Below are positions 23,469-31,700 of a DNA stretch of 64,000 nucleotides, piece by piece. Made by a program: the position numbers and the translations under genes. Each line of letters begins with the position of its first letter. Position 1 is the stretch's first letter. The DNA is taken from positions 3,115 through 67,114 of the forward strand of contig CAYTWZ010000001.1 of assembly GCA_964442035.1 (NCBI GenBank). The letters run 5' to 3'. The notes beneath the pieces are model-generated. The model ran no database searches and was not told the origin of the DNA. It saw only the letters and a list, made by a program, of their open reading frames with translations. This DNA is from JAFLUQ01 sp964442035. Its GTDB lineage: Bacteria > Bacillota > Clostridia > UMGS1883.

Positions 23469-25514
23469 TTAAGGCCTCAGCGTGTTAGGCTTGTAAACGT
23501 CGGCCTCCTCGTCCTCACTGAAGTATTGGTCAATGACCGCCCTTACCACAGGGGCGGCCTTGCTGCCGCCGCCAGCCTTTTCCAGCACGCAGGCCACGGC
23601 TATCTGCGGGTTGTCATAGGGTGCGTAGCAGATGTAAATTCCGTTTGTAAGGGTGTCAGATATCTGGGCGCTGCCGGTCTTTGCCGCCACTTCCGCCTTG
23701 CAGCCTTCAAAGGCTGAGGCGGCCGTTCCGGAGGTGACCACCATTCTCATTCCGGAAGTGACCGCGTTGTAGGTTTCGTCCGACATCTCCAATGTGGAAA
23801 GCACAGTAGGCGTTGTCACAATCTCAGGTTCAGTGTCGCTTGCTTGGATGCTCTTTACCAGATGGGTTTTGTAGAGGGTACCGCCGTTAGCAATGACAGC
23901 CGTGTATGATGCCAGCTGAATGGGCGTCACCAAGGTGTCCGCCTGACCGATAGCGGATTGCAGTACGTCACCGGGATACCATGTACCCCCGCGTTTTTCC
24001 CTGTTCTGAGGGGTGGAAAGACTGCCGCTGCTTTCCTCGCCTTCAAGCTCGATGCCCGTTTTGCTCCCAAAGCCGAAGCGCCCGGCATAGTCCGCCATTT
24101 TTTCGATGCCAAGGCGTCTGCCTGTTTCGAAAAAGAATACATTGCAGGAGTCCCGTATGGCTTCGCTGACGTTTTCGTAGCCGTGGGTGTCACCGCTTTG
24201 GTTGTAAAGCCAGCACCCCGGCTGGTAATCGGAGTAATAGGTGTATTTCCCCGTGTCAAGTATTTCCTCGTCCGGTGTGATCACGCCCTCCTGAAGGGCG
24301 GCCACCGCCACGCAGGGCTTAAAGGTAGAGCCGGGAGTGTAGGCGCCCATCAAGGCGCGGTTTATCAGCGGACGGGCGGGGTCTTCCATCAGCTGGGAAT
24401 ACATGGCGTTAAACTCCTTTATGTCATAGGTGGGGTAGGACGCCATTGCAAGTATCTCGCCGCTGTTTACATCAAGGGCCACCACCGCGCCGGAATCGCA
24501 GGAAGCTCCGCCCTCGTCACTCCCCGCCTCGGATCGAATGGAAAGTATGGTCTCCCTCAGCGCGTCCTCGGCGGCCTCCTGCAGATCAAGGTCTATGGTC
24601 AGGGTGACATTCCGCCCGTTGACTGCGGGTGTTTCCACCCTTTCGCCTATGCTCACGCCGCCGGTGGTCTGATCTACGGAGCTGAGGCCATCCGTCCCCC
24701 TAAGATAATCCTCAAGGTATTTTTCAAGACCCTGCTTGCCTATCATGGAATTTATGGTGTAGCCCTTGTCCTTGTTTTCATCGTATTCCTCCCGACTTAT
24801 GTTGCCGATACGCCCAAGTATGTGAGCGGCAAGGCCCTCCCGGGCATAGTCCCTTACAGGCTGAACTATTACCATTGCCCCGTCAAAGGCCGCCGACTGC
24901 TCCTTTATGGCTGTCACCGCGTCTAAGCTTACATCTGTGCCAAAAGAGTATGGCACAGCCTGAGAAAACTCCCTTTCCTCCATGTCAAGGCGCACTGCCG
25001 CGATATTCACCAGATTGCTGCCGGTAAAGCCCGACAGGGAATATTTTTCTTTCAGGACATTCATCACACCGCTGGCGCTGTCGTCAGCGTCAAAGCCGTG
25101 CTTTTCCTTCCAGTCCCGAATGTCCGCGTCCCGTTCCTCCTCCGTGACCCCGTCACTGTCAAAGCGGAAGCCCTCTCCGTCAGCTTCAATGGGAAGCTCG
25201 GCGTTTTTCTGTTGATCCCAGCGATCAAACACGAAGCACAGGTTGTATATAAGCTGGTTGAGGCTGTCATCGCTCATGCCGGGCTTTTTTTGTATCTGCA
25301 CAGAGTAGCCGCTACGGTTTGTGACTATTGCCCGGCCGTATCGATCGTAAAACTCGCCCCTTGGCGCCGAAAGCACTACGCTTTTGGTGGTGCGCCGGTC
25401 ACTCCTCTGGCGGTAATCCGCTCCATCCACAAGCTGCAGCTTGATGAGAAAGCACACGATAAGCCCGGCACACAGCAGGAGTATTGTTTTTGCTGCAAGG
25501 AAGCGCTTATTCAT
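23469..25514 (-). CDS. mrdA: Penicillin-binding protein 2 (peptidoglycan DD-transpeptidase)
   Basis: Class B PBP of the elongation machinery, cross-linking lateral-wall peptidoglycan outside the membrane. 681 aa: one N-terminal transmembrane helix (TILLLCAGLIVCFLI), a dimerisation domain with RGEFYDRYGRAIV (~50), and a transpeptidase domain with STFKP (active-site Ser), SCN (second motif) and KTGSAQ (third motif). ATG 25514 gives MNKRFLAAKT, 8 bases inside mreD; the longer reading from 25568 lacks a ribosome site. Partner genes mreC and mreD are immediately upstream. Confidence 0.92.
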   Translation of the reverse strand: MNKRFLAAKTILLLCAGLIVCFLIKLQLVDGADYRQRSDRRTTKSVVLSAPRGEFYDRYGRAIVTNRSGYSVQIQKKPGMSDDSLNQLIYNLCFVFDRWDQQKNAELPIEADGEGFRFDSDGVTEEERDADIRDWKEKHGFDADDSASGVMNVLKEKYSLSGFTGSNLVNIAAVRLDMEEREFSQAVPYSFGTDVSLDAVTAIKEQSAAFDGAMVIVQPVRDYAREGLAAHILGRIGNISREEYDENKDKGYTINSMIGKQGLEKYLEDYLRGTDGLSSVDQTTGGVSIGERVETPAVNGRNVTLTIDLDLQEAAEDALRETILSIRSEAGSDEGGASCDSGAVVALDVNSGEILAMASYPTYDIKEFNAMYSQLMEDPARPLINRALMGAYTPGSTFKPCVAVAALQEGVITPDEEILDTGKYTYYSDYQPGCWLYNQSGDTHGYENVSEAIRDSCNVFFFETGRRLGIEKMADYAGRFGFGSKTGIELEGEESSGSLSTPQNREKRGGTWYPGDVLQSAIGQADTLVTPIQLASYTAVIANGGTLYKTHLVKSIQASDTEPEIVTTPTVLSTLEMSDETYNAVTSGMRMVVTSGTAASAFEGCKAEVAAKTGSAQISDTLTNGIYICYAPYDNPQIAVACVLEKAGGGSKAAPVVRAVIDQYFSEDEEADVYKPNTLRP

Positions 25515-25998
25515 GAGCCTTCCTCCTTGTTTTCTTCTCAGTGAACCAGAATATGGGGATGGAGACAAGTCCGTTGATAAACGCCGTGACCCCGGCGGTC
25601 AGCAGCCACCGCCCAATGCTGATCCGACCTGTGGGCACAGCCCCCGACAGCAGCCCGTATGCCAGATAATACATGGCGGTGAACAGCCAGAGGTACATTG
25701 CCATAAATGCCGGGGAATTGTTGATTTTTTCGCTGGCAATGGCCTTCACTGCCAGCCCAAGATACATACACAGCAGCAGCTGCACCCCAAAGCTGCGTCC
25801 TGCCGCCGAGTCCATTGCCAGACCCAGCGCTCCTCCGTACACGGCGGAGGCCGCGGGAGCGGAAAAATAGCATACGCCTACAAGGGCCAGCACACAAAGG
25901 TTGGCCGAAAATCCGTAAATACTCAGCTTTGGAACAATGCTGTACTGAAGCAAAAATGCCAGCAGCAGCACCAACGTTTTGATGACATTTGATCTCAC
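25507..25998 (-). CDS. mreD: Rod shape-determining protein MreD
   Basis: 163-aa integral membrane protein with about five hydrophobic segments, starting MRSNVIKTLVLLLAFLLQYS. Low conservation is normal for MreD; identification rests on membrane profile, size and position between mreC and mrdA. It begins 2 bases after mreC and overlaps mrdA by 8 bases, so the three are translationally coupled. Confidence 0.88.
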   Translation of the reverse strand: MRSNVIKTLVLLLAFLLQYSIVPKLSIYGFSANLCVLALVGVCYFSAPAASAVYGGALGLAMDSAAGRSFGVQLLLCMYLGLAVKAIASEKINNSPAFMAMYLWLFTAMYYLAYGLLSGAVPTGRISIGRWLLTAGVTAFINGLVSIPIFWFTEKKTRRKAHE

Positions 25999-26000
25999 AG

Positions 26001-26822
26001 CTATTCTCCCTGCCTTACCGAAACAAGCACTTCCGTGACCTTTTTGGGGTCAACGGCGGCCTCTATCTCACACCTGAGCGTAAGCCCGTCCGGCGCTTCT
26101 CCTACAGAGGTGACGCGGCCAAGCCTTATTCCCTTGGGAAATATGCCCCCCACGCCGGAGGTTTCAATCACATCCCCCTCAATGATACCGGCGCTTTTGT
26201 CCAGATAGTTCAAAACACATTTGCCCACCGGGGTCAGTCCGCTTTCCCCCTCAACAATGCCCAAGTCGTTTGTCCGTCCGCATATCGCCCCTACAGAGGA
26301 GTCCACATCGGTCACGGCCTTTACCTTGGCGTAATTGAGACCCACCTCAAAGACGCTGCCTACAAGGCCGTCCGGCACCACTACGAAGGAATTGACCGCC
26401 ACGCCGCTGGCGCTGCCCTTGTCTATCACAAGAGTCTCGTACCAGTCACCGCTGCTGTAGGAGATCACGTTAGCCCCCGTATATTCCGGCGCTTCCCGCA
26501 TATCCTTCATGTCAAGCAGGCTTCTCAAGCGCTGGTTTTCGTTTTTGTATGACTCAAGGTTGACGGTCTCCTGCTCAAGACTGGCGATTTTTTCCTTGAG
26601 AAGCTTGTTTTCCGCCTGATAGCGGCCGGAGTTAAATATCCCGTCAAAGAAATCGCCCACCGTGTCCAGCGAACTGAGGGCGTCCTGTATGGGGGTCACG
26701 AATGTGCCAAACGCGCTGTTGAGGACGTCAACCTTTGCCACGGCTGACGCTGCCATAATGCCCAGCACAGCCCCGGTGATTATCAGCACTATTATCAACA
26801 GCCTTTTGGATATTTTATTCAC
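26001..26822 (-). CDS. mreC: Rod shape-determining protein MreC
   Basis: 273 aa. N-terminal membrane helix (LLIIVLIITGAVLGIMAA), a coiled coil (ENKLLKEKIASLEQETVNLE, ~70-100), then the extracytoplasmic beta domain with NVISYSSGDWYETLVIDKGS and GLVGSVFEV. It links MreB and PBP2 and activates the elongasome. GTG 26822 (protein starting MNKISKR) is chosen because GGAAGGGAG lies just upstream; the reading from 26864 adds a basic segment without a ribosome site. No mreB gene adjoins it. Confidence 0.92.
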   Translation of the reverse strand: MNKISKRLLIIVLIITGAVLGIMAASAVAKVDVLNSAFGTFVTPIQDALSSLDTVGDFFDGIFNSGRYQAENKLLKEKIASLEQETVNLESYKNENQRLRSLLDMKDMREAPEYTGANVISYSSGDWYETLVIDKGSASGVAVNSFVVVPDGLVGSVFEVGLNYAKVKAVTDVDSSVGAICGRTNDLGIVEGESGLTPVGKCVLNYLDKSAGIIEGDVIETSGVGGIFPKGIRLGRVTSVGEAPDGLTLRCEIEAAVDPKKVTEVLVSVRQGE

Positions 26823-26878
26823 GTGATCAGCTCCCTTCCGCGTTGGATGACGCCCCGGCCGCAAGGCCGTTTTGTTCG

Positions 26879-27460
26879 CTACAGCAGCTTAATGCCGAAC
26901 TGCTTGTCAAGGGCTTCCCCAAGGGCGCACAGGGGCAGTCCCACCACCGTGAAGTAGTCCCCGTTTATACCCTCTATGAGCAGGCTGCCCAGGCCTTGTA
27001 TACCATAGGCTCCGGCCTTGTCCATGGGTTCGCCGCTGGCCACGTAAGCGTCTATTTCCTCGCTGCTCAGACTTTTAAAGCGCACCTCGGTTTTTTTGCA
27101 GCCCCCGGCGGCCTCCATCCCGGTACATTTCACGGCGCAGAAGCCGGTGTATACGTAGTGGCTTTTTCCGCTTAAGCGGAAAAGCATTTCCCTTGCATCC
27201 TCAGGGGAGGAGGGCTTGCCAAGTATCTCCCCGTCCACATAGACGCATGTGTCGGCACCGATGCACAGGCAGTCCCGACCCGCGTAGCTCTTTGCCACGT
27301 GCAGTGCTTTCAGCATGGCAAGCTGCGTCACCAGATCCTTTGGGTCGCCGGTCTTTACCTGAGACTCGTCAATGTCCGCCGGCACGACCTTCGGGTCAAG
27401 GCCGATATTTCTCAAAAGCTCGATCCTTCTGGGGGATTTTGAGGCTAAAATATAAAGCAT
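26879..27460 (-). CDS. maf: Maf-family nucleoside triphosphate pyrophosphatase
   Basis: 193 aa; hydrolyses non-canonical or excess NTPs (dTTP/UTP-type Maf) to the monophosphate. Signature ILASKSPRRIELL at the N-terminus, then DIDES, CIGADTCVYVDGEILGKP (~66-83) and DKAGAYGIQG (~150). First gene of the shape operon, as in Bacillus. ATG 27460 follows AAAGGAAAG with 8-base spacing; a longer ORF start at 27568 is upstream of the promoter's -10 and so is not used. Confidence 0.92.
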   Translation of the reverse strand: MLYILASKSPRRIELLRNIGLDPKVVPADIDESQVKTGDPKDLVTQLAMLKALHVAKSYAGRDCLCIGADTCVYVDGEILGKPSSPEDAREMLFRLSGKSHYVYTGFCAVKCTGMEAAGGCKKTEVRFKSLSSEEIDAYVASGEPMDKAGAYGIQGLGSLLIEGINGDYFTVVGLPLCALGEALDKQFGIKLL

Positions 27461-27539
27461 ACAAAACTTTCCTTTGCGTATTAATTCTATTCTTGCCAAA
27501 TTCAGCGATTTTATGGTATTTTTGCCGCTGACGTTATTA

Positions 27540-27568
27540 ATTATATCACAAAATAGTGTCCTTTTCAA
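27540..27568 (-). promoter_or_regulatory. Promoter of the maf-mreCD-mrdA-minD operon
   Basis: Minus-strand -35 TTGAAA (27568-27563), 17-bp spacer, consensus -10 TATAAT (27545-27540). Confidence 0.8.
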
Positions 27569-27662
27569 GAGTTTTTATATAAAAGAGCTTAAAATTAATA
27601 TTTGAGTCACAGACCGCTTACAAGCTCCAAGAAAAAGGGGATAGCATTAAAGGGAACACCCC

Positions 27663-27775
27663 ATAACGGGCTTTCAGCCATTATTGAAAAACGATATTCC
27701 GTAAGCGCGGCGCCCGATGCGGAAGAGGTTTCCGCCGGGGGAACGCGCACGGTTTCCCCGATGAATTCGGCTGAA
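27663..27775 (+). repeat. Two fused dispersed repeats upstream of ptsH
   Basis: 27663-27687 is a copy of the CGGGCTTTCAGCC-TTATTGAA hairpin. 27690-27770 is a copy of the TTCCGTAAGCG..GCGCCCGATGCGGA element (see 13306-13382), ending in the stem GGGGGAACGCG / CGGTTTCCCC. This accounts for most of the 400-bp gap between maf and ptsH. A separate clear ptsH promoter was not identified. Confidence 0.6.
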
Positions 27776-27863
27776 AAAATTCGTCCCGGTCATCATAAAA
27801 TTCGCCTTTATGGGTTATGATACAAAAAGAAACCAAAAACGCGGCAAGAAAGGATGTCAAAAA

Positions 27864-28121
27864 ATGAAAAAATTCAGCTACGTACTTACCGATGAAAGCG
27901 GTATTCACGCCCGCCCCGCCGGGCAGCTGGTAAAAAAGGCCGAAGCCTTCAGATCCCGGATCACACTACAGAGAGGCGAAAAGACCGCCGACGCCAAGCG
28001 CATATTTTCGGTTATGGGTCTTGCCGCCAAGAAAGGCGACACCGTCACGGTCACAGCCAGCGGCCCGGACGAGGACGCGGCCACGTCCGAGCTTTCAAAA
28101 TTTATGCGGGACAACATGTAG
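27864..28121 (+). CDS. ptsH: Phosphocarrier protein HPr lacking regulatory Ser46
   Basis: 85 aa; passes phosphate from Enzyme I to sugar-specific EII proteins. His15, the phosphorylated histidine, is present in GIHARPAG. In Bacillus HPr, HPr kinase phosphorylates Ser46 to drive CcpA catabolite repression; here the aligned residue is Arg (DAKRIFSVMGL, Arg46), so that control should not work on this protein. ATG 27864 follows AAGAAAGGATG with normal spacing. ptsI starts 12 bases later. No EII genes are in the window, so it may serve a PTS encoded elsewhere or a Crh-like or regulatory role. Confidence 0.9.
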   Translation: MKKFSYVLTDESGIHARPAGQLVKKAEAFRSRITLQRGEKTADAKRIFSVMGLAAKKGDTVTVTASGPDEDAATSELSKFMRDNM

Positions 28122-28133
28122 GAGAAAAGAAAA

Positions 28134-29756
28134 ATGGTTGAATATAGCGGAAAAAGCGCCTGTGGGGGAATTGCCGTAGGCGAAATACTTGTACACAGGC
28201 ATGACGCGGCTACGGCAATGCGCCATGTCTCAGACCCGGAGGGGGAGGTGCGCCGCTTCAGACGGGCGCTTACGGCGACTGAGGCGGGACTTGAAGGCCT
28301 TCAGCGCAAGGCGCTGGCGGAAGCGGGGGAGGAAAGCTCCCGCATATTTGAGATACACCGGATGATGCTTAGGGATCCTGATTATGTGGAGGCGGTGGAA
28401 GAACGCATTCGCGGCCAGTCGGTTAATGCCGAGTACGCCGTGGACATGGCGGGAAAGGAGTTTGCCGCCGTATTTTCCTCAATGGACGACGAGTATATGA
28501 GTGGCCGCGCGGCGGATGTGGCGGATATTTCCGCCGGGCTTATACGTTCACTTTCCGGCAAGGCGGGGAAAGGCCTTGACCACCCTGTGATAATCGTGGC
28601 GGAGGATTTGACCCCGAGCGAGACTGTCCGTATGGACAAAAGCATGATACTGGCCTTTGTAACTACCCGGGGCAGCGTCACCTCCCACACCGCCATACTG
28701 GCCGGTACCATGAACATCCCGGCGATAGTGGGAGCCGACGTGGATCTGGATCAGGAGCTGGACGGCAGAATTGCCGTGCTGGACGCCGATGAGGGCAAGC
28801 TTTACGTGGATCCCAGCGAAAGCGTAATCTTCAGGGCCAGAAGCGCTCAGGCAAAGCAGGCCGCCGAGCGCCAGCAGCTGGAGTCCATGAAGGGCCGCCC
28901 CACCGTGACCCCTGACGGAAAACGCATACTCCTTTACGCCAATATCGGCAGCAGCGACGAGCTTGACGGGGCCTTGAAAAACGATGCCGAGGGGATAGGA
29001 TTGCTCCGCAGCGAGTTTTTGTATCTGGAGCGAAAGGACTATCCCTCCGAGGACGAGCTTTTTGAGGCCTATCGTTCCGCGGCCCAGCGTATGGGCGGCA
29101 AACGGGTAATTATCCGTACCCTTGACATTGGAGCAGATAAGCAGGCGGATTACTTTGAGCTGGAGCCGGAGGAAAACCCCGCCATGGGCCTCAGGGCGGT
29201 GCGCCTGTGTCTTCGCCGCCCTGAGGTGTTTAAAACCCAGCTCAGGGCCATATACCGGGCTTCGGCCTATGGGAAGATCGCCGTTATGTACCCCATGATT
29301 ACCTCCGTTGATGAGGTCATCAACGTAAAATCTATTGCCAGAGACGTTCAGGACGAGCTTATCCGAGGCGGCATTCCCTGCGGAAATCCGGAGCAGGGCA
29401 TCATGATCGAGACCCCCGCCGCCGCGGTGATCAGCGATATGCTGGCGCCCCATGTGGACTTTTTCAGCATCGGCACCAACGACCTGTGCCAGTACACTAT
29501 GGCTGTCGATCGGCAGAATAAGGCCTTGGACGAGTTTTTTGACCCATACCATCCGGCAGTTATGCGGATGATAGAGGCCACCGTAAAAAACGCCCACGCC
29601 TGCGGCAAGTGGGCTGGCATATGCGGCGAACTGGGAGGCGACCTTGCCATGACCGAGACCTTTATTCGCATGGGTGTGGACGAGCTGTCAGTAGCTCCCC
29701 CAAGGATATTGACCCTGAGGAAAAAGATCACTCAGACCAAAGCCATAGTGATTTAG
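28134..29756 (+). CDS. ptsI: PTS Enzyme I (phosphoenolpyruvate-protein phosphotransferase)
   Basis: 540 aa, slightly short of the usual 570 but complete. It autophosphorylates from PEP and phosphorylates HPr in the cytoplasm. The active-site histidine is His185 in GSVTSHTAILAG; the PEP-binding barrel shows GIGLLRSEFLYLER (~285), RTLDIGADKQ (~325), NPAMGLRAVRLCL (~345) and GTNDLCQYTMAVDR (~450), with the catalytic Cys region AGICGELGGD near 495. Directly coupled to ptsH. Confidence 0.93.
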   Translation: MVEYSGKSACGGIAVGEILVHRHDAATAMRHVSDPEGEVRRFRRALTATEAGLEGLQRKALAEAGEESSRIFEIHRMMLRDPDYVEAVEERIRGQSVNAEYAVDMAGKEFAAVFSSMDDEYMSGRAADVADISAGLIRSLSGKAGKGLDHPVIIVAEDLTPSETVRMDKSMILAFVTTRGSVTSHTAILAGTMNIPAIVGADVDLDQELDGRIAVLDADEGKLYVDPSESVIFRARSAQAKQAAERQQLESMKGRPTVTPDGKRILLYANIGSSDELDGALKNDAEGIGLLRSEFLYLERKDYPSEDELFEAYRSAAQRMGGKRVIIRTLDIGADKQADYFELEPEENPAMGLRAVRLCLRRPEVFKTQLRAIYRASAYGKIAVMYPMITSVDEVINVKSIARDVQDELIRGGIPCGNPEQGIMIETPAAAVISDMLAPHVDFFSIGTNDLCQYTMAVDRQNKALDEFFDPYHPAVMRMIEATVKNAHACGKWAGICGELGGDLAMTETFIRMGVDELSVAPPRILTLRKKITQTKAIVI

Positions 29757-29840
29757 GGGCAGACGGCGCCCTCTATAGGCGGGGGACATCTTTCGTTTTT
29801 TGGCGGGAGTTCGGTCTCCCGCCGAAACGCCCCATGACTG
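29757..29840 (-). repeat. Palindromic repeat copy after ptsI
   Basis: On the plus strand GGCGGGAG-TTCGGT-CTCCCGCC (29801-29822) is a perfect 8-bp hairpin, preceded by GGGGGACATCTTTCGTTTTT and followed by GAAACGCCCCATGA. It is the same family as 22324-22476 in the opposite orientation. It begins right after the ptsI stop and could act as its terminator. Confidence 0.6.
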
Positions 29841-29859
29841 TCTGTCGGCTATAACCCGA

Positions 29860-30105
29860 TTTTCCACAAATTATATTTAACTTGTTGAAAAATCGGACAG
29901 ACACTATATTAATTTTAGAAGAAGAAGAAGAATTAATATATATTGTTATTGTATATTGTTATTGTTATTGTTTTTATAAGGAAGAAACTCGATTTGTGCA
30001 CCGCCTTGTGCGTCAATCAACACCTGTTCTTTGAACCGTTTTCATGTGAGCCGAATTATTGCTTATACCTCGTTTTCCCCCATATTTACGCCGTTTTCGG
30101 CACAT
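29860..30105. other. AT-rich, low-complexity intergenic stretch
   Basis: Contains AGAAGAAGAAGAAG flanked by TTAATTT/AATTAATATA and a run of TTATTG units (29941-29972). No gene, tRNA or clear promoter is visible. One near-match to a DnaA box (TTTTCCACA, 29862-29870) is isolated. Confidence 0.5.
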
Positions 30106-30111
30106 AATTTG

Positions 30112-30410
30112 TGCGTCACTTTGTGGGACAGTTTGTGCGACAGTTTGTGCGACAGTTTGTGCATCGCCTTGTGTCCAACATTTTTTGAGCATTAATTTGT
30201 GGGACAGCTTGTGCGACAGTTCGTGCGACAGTTTGTGGACAGCCTGTAGGACAGTTCGTGGACAGTTTGTGCGACAGACTGTGCGACANNNNNNNNNNNN
30301 NNNNNNNNNNNNNNNNNNNNNNNNNNNNNNNNNNNNNNNNNNNNNNNNNNNNNNNNNNNNNNNNNNNNNNNNNNNNNNNNNNNNNNNNTGTGCGACAGAC
30401 TGTGCGACAA
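30112..30410. repeat. 12-bp minisatellite array containing a 100-N assembly gap
   Basis: Degenerate tandem units of consensus GACAGTTTGTGC, with shorter variants such as GGACAGCCTGTA, run from about 30112 to 30288 and again from 30389 to 30410. They are interrupted by 100 N (30289-30388). The ORFs here only reflect the 12-bp (in-frame) period. About 13 units are visible; the true array length is unknown. Confidence 0.85.
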
Positions 30411-30500
30411 AAAAGCGGGCGGATTTTATCCGCCCATACGTTTTTACACTTATGATTACATAATTCGGAGATCTTCTTGAAATGAGATGTAAGTAAATTT

Positions 30501-31700
30501 TTATTTTTCAATCTTTGCCAACAGCTGAGGAAATATTTCAAGACTGCGCTTTAATACCCCCTTCATATACGCTATAGACACGCCGTAATTGGATATGGGT
30601 ACATTTTGATCCGCGGCGCATTTCATCCTGTATTTTACCTCTCTTTCCGTAAGCATACAGCCGCCGCAGTGGAGTACCAAGGAATATGGGCTTAAGTCCT
30701 CCGGGAACTCTGTGCCGGAGGAGGTCTTTATGTTAAGATCCTTGCCGGTATATTCCTTAAGCCAGCGGGGCAGCTTTACCGTGCCAATGTCGGCACACTG
30801 GCGGTGATGTGTACAGCCTTCGGATATGAGTACAGTATCCCCGTCTTTGAGCCGGTCTATGGCCGCCGCACCCTCAACAGCCGTATCAAGAAACCCCTTG
30901 TACCGAGCCATTAGGATGGAAAACGAGGTCAGTGGAATGGAGGGAGGAGTATCCCTATCCGCCTCGGAAAAGGCCTGACTGTCGGTTATCACAAGGGCGG
31001 GTTTTCGGCCGAGGCCCTCAAGGGCAATGCGTAACTCCGTCTCACGGCATACCACCGATACGGCTCCCGCGTCAAGGATATCCCGGACTGTCTGCTGCTG
31101 CGGGAGGATGAGCCTGCCCTTGGGAGCGGCGCTGTCAATAGGGGTGACAAGCACCACTATGTCACCGGGCTTTATCAGGTCGGCAACAAGATGTTTACTG
31201 TCACTGTCGCTTTTTACTAATCTTGCCACAGTCTCCTTAAGCTCAAATATGCCTTCGCCTGTTTTTGCGCTTACAGCCAGCCGACGCTCACCCGGCAGAG
31301 GTTTGACAAGGTCGCTTTTGTTCATGGCTATTATGTAGGGCACGTTTTTTGCCTCAAAGGCGGCAATAAGCTCCCGGTCAATGTCATTAAGCCCCTCGGC
31401 GCTGTCCGCCACAAGCACGGCTATATCGATCTTGTTAAGCACCTGACGGGCCTTTTTTACCCTCAGCTGCCCCAGCTGTCCGCTGTCGTCAATGCCGGGC
31501 GTGTCCACGATCATTACCGGGCCAAGGGGCAACAGCTCCATGGACTTGTATACAGGGTCGGTCGTGGTGCCCTTTATATCCGACACTACGGCAAGATCCT
31601 GTCCGGTAAAGGCGTTTACAAGGCTGGATTTGCCGGCGTTTCGCCTGCCGAAAAATCCGATGTGAATTCTGTTGGCGGAAGGTGTGTCATTTAGTCCCAT
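30501..31700 (-). CDS. hydF: [FeFe]-hydrogenase H-cluster maturation GTPase HydF
   Basis: Scaffold protein that assembles and delivers the 2Fe subcluster to [FeFe]-hydrogenase with HydE and HydG. 399 aa: N-terminal GTPase domain with GRRNAGKSS (~15), TTTDP (~43) and DTPGIDD (~60), a dimerisation domain, and a C-terminal cluster domain with CTHHRQC and HCGGC, fitting the HydF CxHx(n)HCxxC pattern. ATG 31700 is chosen since GAAAGGA is correctly spaced for it; ATG 31709 overlaps that site. The gene overlaps the upstream DUF6273-like gene by 14 bases. hydE, hydG and the hydrogenase are not in the window. Confidence 0.95.
   Translation of the reverse strand: MGLNDTPSANRIHIGFFGRRNAGKSSLVNAFTGQDLAVVSDIKGTTTDPVYKSMELLPLGPVMIVDTPGIDDSGQLGQLRVKKARQVLNKIDIAVLVADSAEGLNDIDRELIAAFEAKNVPYIIAMNKSDLVKPLPGERRLAVSAKTGEGIFELKETVARLVKSDSDSKHLVADLIKPGDIVVLVTPIDSAAPKGRLILPQQQTVRDILDAGAVSVVCRETELRIALEGLGRKPALVITDSQAFSEADRDTPPSIPLTSFSILMARYKGFLDTAVEGAAAIDRLKDGDTVLISEGCTHHRQCADIGTVKLPRWLKEYTGKDLNIKTSSGTEFPEDLSPYSLVLHCGGCMLTEREVKYRMKCAADQNVPISNYGVSIAYMKGVLKRSLEIFPQLLAKIEK

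Noticed and set aside
22682..23717. Plus-strand frames opposite minD and mrdA
   Set aside because: Antisense shadows; the minus-strand products have intact ATPase and transpeptidase motifs.
29860..29980. Possible replication origin (AT-rich stretch with a TTTTCCACA DnaA-box-like site)
   Set aside because: Only one imperfect box is present, and dnaA, dnaN or rnpA/rpmH are not adjacent.
30112..30410. CRISPR-like array
   Set aside because: Units are 12 bp, directly adjacent and degenerate with no unique spacers, and no cas genes are nearby.
30059..30463. Open frames through the 12-bp repeat and N gap
   Set aside because: The 12-bp period keeps any frame open. The translations are repeats of Cys-Ala-Thr-Val or similar, no ribosome site is present, and the frames include the N run.
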